NCBI GenBank assembly: GCA_024697505.1
Contig: JAILFQ010000190.1
Span: 1 to 7,011, forward strand
DNA length: 7,011 bases
Direction: 5' to 3'
DNA from: Lachnospiraceae bacterium
Lineage (GTDB): Bacteria; Bacillota; Clostridia; Lachnospirales; Lachnospiraceae
The first letter of the stretch is position 1, and every line of letters starts with the position of its first letter. Below are positions 6,051-7,011 of this stretch, piece after piece. Below the pieces are notes generated by a model, which was not told the origin of the DNA, ran no database searches, and was given only the letters and a program-made list of their open reading frames with translations. Position numbers and translations under genes: made by a program.

Positions 6051-7011
6051 TTTTTATACGCCTTTCCTATTGCTTCCCACAATCCGTTAAGATAAGCAGC
6101 ACCAAGGGCTCTGTCGTAAAGGCCGTAACCCGGCATTGCAACCTCACCCCAGATCATTCTTCCATGGTCCGGACGGATCGGGCCGTCAAAGCCGGTGTCG
6201 TAAAGAGCCTTCATTATCTCAAACATATCAAAGGAACCGTCGCTTGAAAGATGGGCAGCCTCTTCAAAATCCGTAGGAGAATTAAATTTAAGATTTCTTA
6301 CATGGGCAAAATGGATTCTGCCTTTTAAGGACCTTATCATATCCGGAAGATCGTTTTCAAGATTTGTTCCGTAAGAACCGGAGCAGAAGGTTACTCCGTT
6401 ATGCACATCATCCACCATTTTCATCATTCTTAATATGTTTTCCTTATTAATAATGATACGCGGAAGGCCGAAAACACTCCAGGCAGGGTCGTCCGGGTGA
6501 ATAGCCATTTTTATATCGTACTTGTTGCAAACCGGCATTATTCTTTCAAGGAAGTATTTAAGGTTTGCAAAAAGCTTTTCTTCGTCCACATTTTTATATA
6601 GCTCAAAGAGTTCTTTAACATGTTCCAGTCTTTCCGGTTCCCATCCCGGCATTACACTGCCGTTCATGTCTCCGTTTATGGACTTAAACATCTCCTCCGG
6701 GTTAAGGGCGTCTATAGCCTCCTGGGTGTAGGCAAGCACTGTGGACCCGTCCGGCCTTTTTCTGGCAAGTTCCGTTCTTGTCCAGTCAAAAACAGGCATA
6801 AAATTGTAACAAACAAGGTGAATATCCTCTTCCCCCAGTCTTTCAAGAGTTGTTATGTAGTTGTCTATATATTTGTCGCGGTCCGCAAGACCGGCCTTAA
6901 TATTTTCATGTACATTTACGCTTTCTATTCCGGCGATCTTTAGTCCTGCCGCCTCAACCTCACACTTAAGCGCATGTATATCTTCTCTTTTCCATGCTTC
7001 ACCCGGTTTTG
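6047..7011 (-). CDS. uxuA: Mannonate dehydratase, 5' end beyond window
   Basis: Dehydrates D-mannonate to 2-keto-3-deoxy-D-gluconate in the hexuronate pathway; a divalent-metal enzyme of the xylose-isomerase-like TIM-barrel type, cytoplasmic. The frame is open to the window edge and 320 residues are visible. By comparison with the usual 350-360 residues, roughly 35 N-terminal residues are missing. An internal ATG at 6799 is not the start, because typical UxuA sequence continues upstream of it (GLKIAGIESVNVHENIK, then VCYNFMPVFDWTRT). Blocks expected to supply metal or active-site residues are IHPDDPAWSVFG, TFCSGSYGT, HFAHVRN and RPDHGRM. Its TGA stop overlaps the uxuB ATG, so the two genes form an operon with uxuA first. 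The promoter and any hexuronate regulator lie outside the window. High confidence. Confidence 0.96.
   Translation of the reverse strand, partial: KPGEAWKREDIHALKCEVEAAGLKIAGIESVNVHENIKAGLADRDKYIDNYITTLERLGEEDIHLVCYNFMPVFDWTRTELARKRPDGSTVLAYTQEAIDALNPEEMFKSINGDMNGSVMPGWEPERLEHVKELFELYKNVDEEKLFANLKYFLERIMPVCNKYDIKMAIHPDDPAWSVFGLPRIIINKENILRMMKMVDDVHNGVTFCSGSYGTNLENDLPDMIRSLKGRIHFAHVRNLKFNSPTDFEEAAHLSSDGSFDMFEIMKALYDTGFDGPIRPDHGRMIWGEVAMPGYGLYDRALGAAYLNGLWEAIGKAYKK

Noticed and set aside
6047..6799. UxuA starting at the internal ATG at 6799
   Set aside because: The frame continues upstream to the window edge with typical UxuA sequence, so that Met is internal (in NFMPVFDW).

Overview
The window looks like a piece of chromosome from an anaerobic Gram-positive bacterium of the Clostridia, most likely Lachnospiraceae. 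This is inferred from moderate GC by eye, AAGGAG-type ribosome binding sites, a UxuA/UxuB pair of the long clostridial type, a C69 dipeptidase and a DUF2974 (Mbeg1-like) hydrolase. Genus and species cannot be fixed from this stretch. All five protein genes lie on the minus strand, so transcription runs from high to low coordinates.

Layout in transcription order: (1) uxuA, mannonate dehydratase, cut at its 5' end by the window edge (7011 to 6047). (2) uxuB, a long fructuronate reductase of the mannitol dehydrogenase family (6050 to 4434), joined to uxuA by a 4-base ATGA overlap. (3) A 75-base gap holding a palindrome and a TATAAT hexamer. (4) A DUF2974 alpha/beta-hydrolase gene with a TTG start (4358 to 3261). 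(5) A 55-base gap without recognisable signals. (6) proA, gamma-glutamyl phosphate reductase (3205 to 1907). (7) A 650-base non-coding block, 1257 to 1906, built almost wholly of repeats. (8) A C69-family dipeptidase starting at 1256 and running off the low end of the window.

uxuA and uxuB carry out consecutive steps of hexuronate breakdown: fructuronate to mannonate (UxuB), then mannonate to 2-keto-3-deoxygluconate (UxuA). This suggests use of glucuronate from plant or host polysaccharides. proA and the hydrolase are close enough to share a transcript, but nothing links their functions. No proB lies next to proA.

The unusual part is the block between proA and the dipeptidase gene. It holds about 2.2 tandem copies of a 241-base element. 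Each full unit contains two large imperfect palindromes, and the array ends exactly at the proA stop codon. Between the array and the dipeptidase start is a second, unrelated cluster of short degenerate repeats. Neither repeat looks like CRISPR, an insertion sequence with a transposase, or a tRNA/rRNA. They could be a non-autonomous mobile or REP-like element, or a structured RNA; the sequence alone does not decide this.
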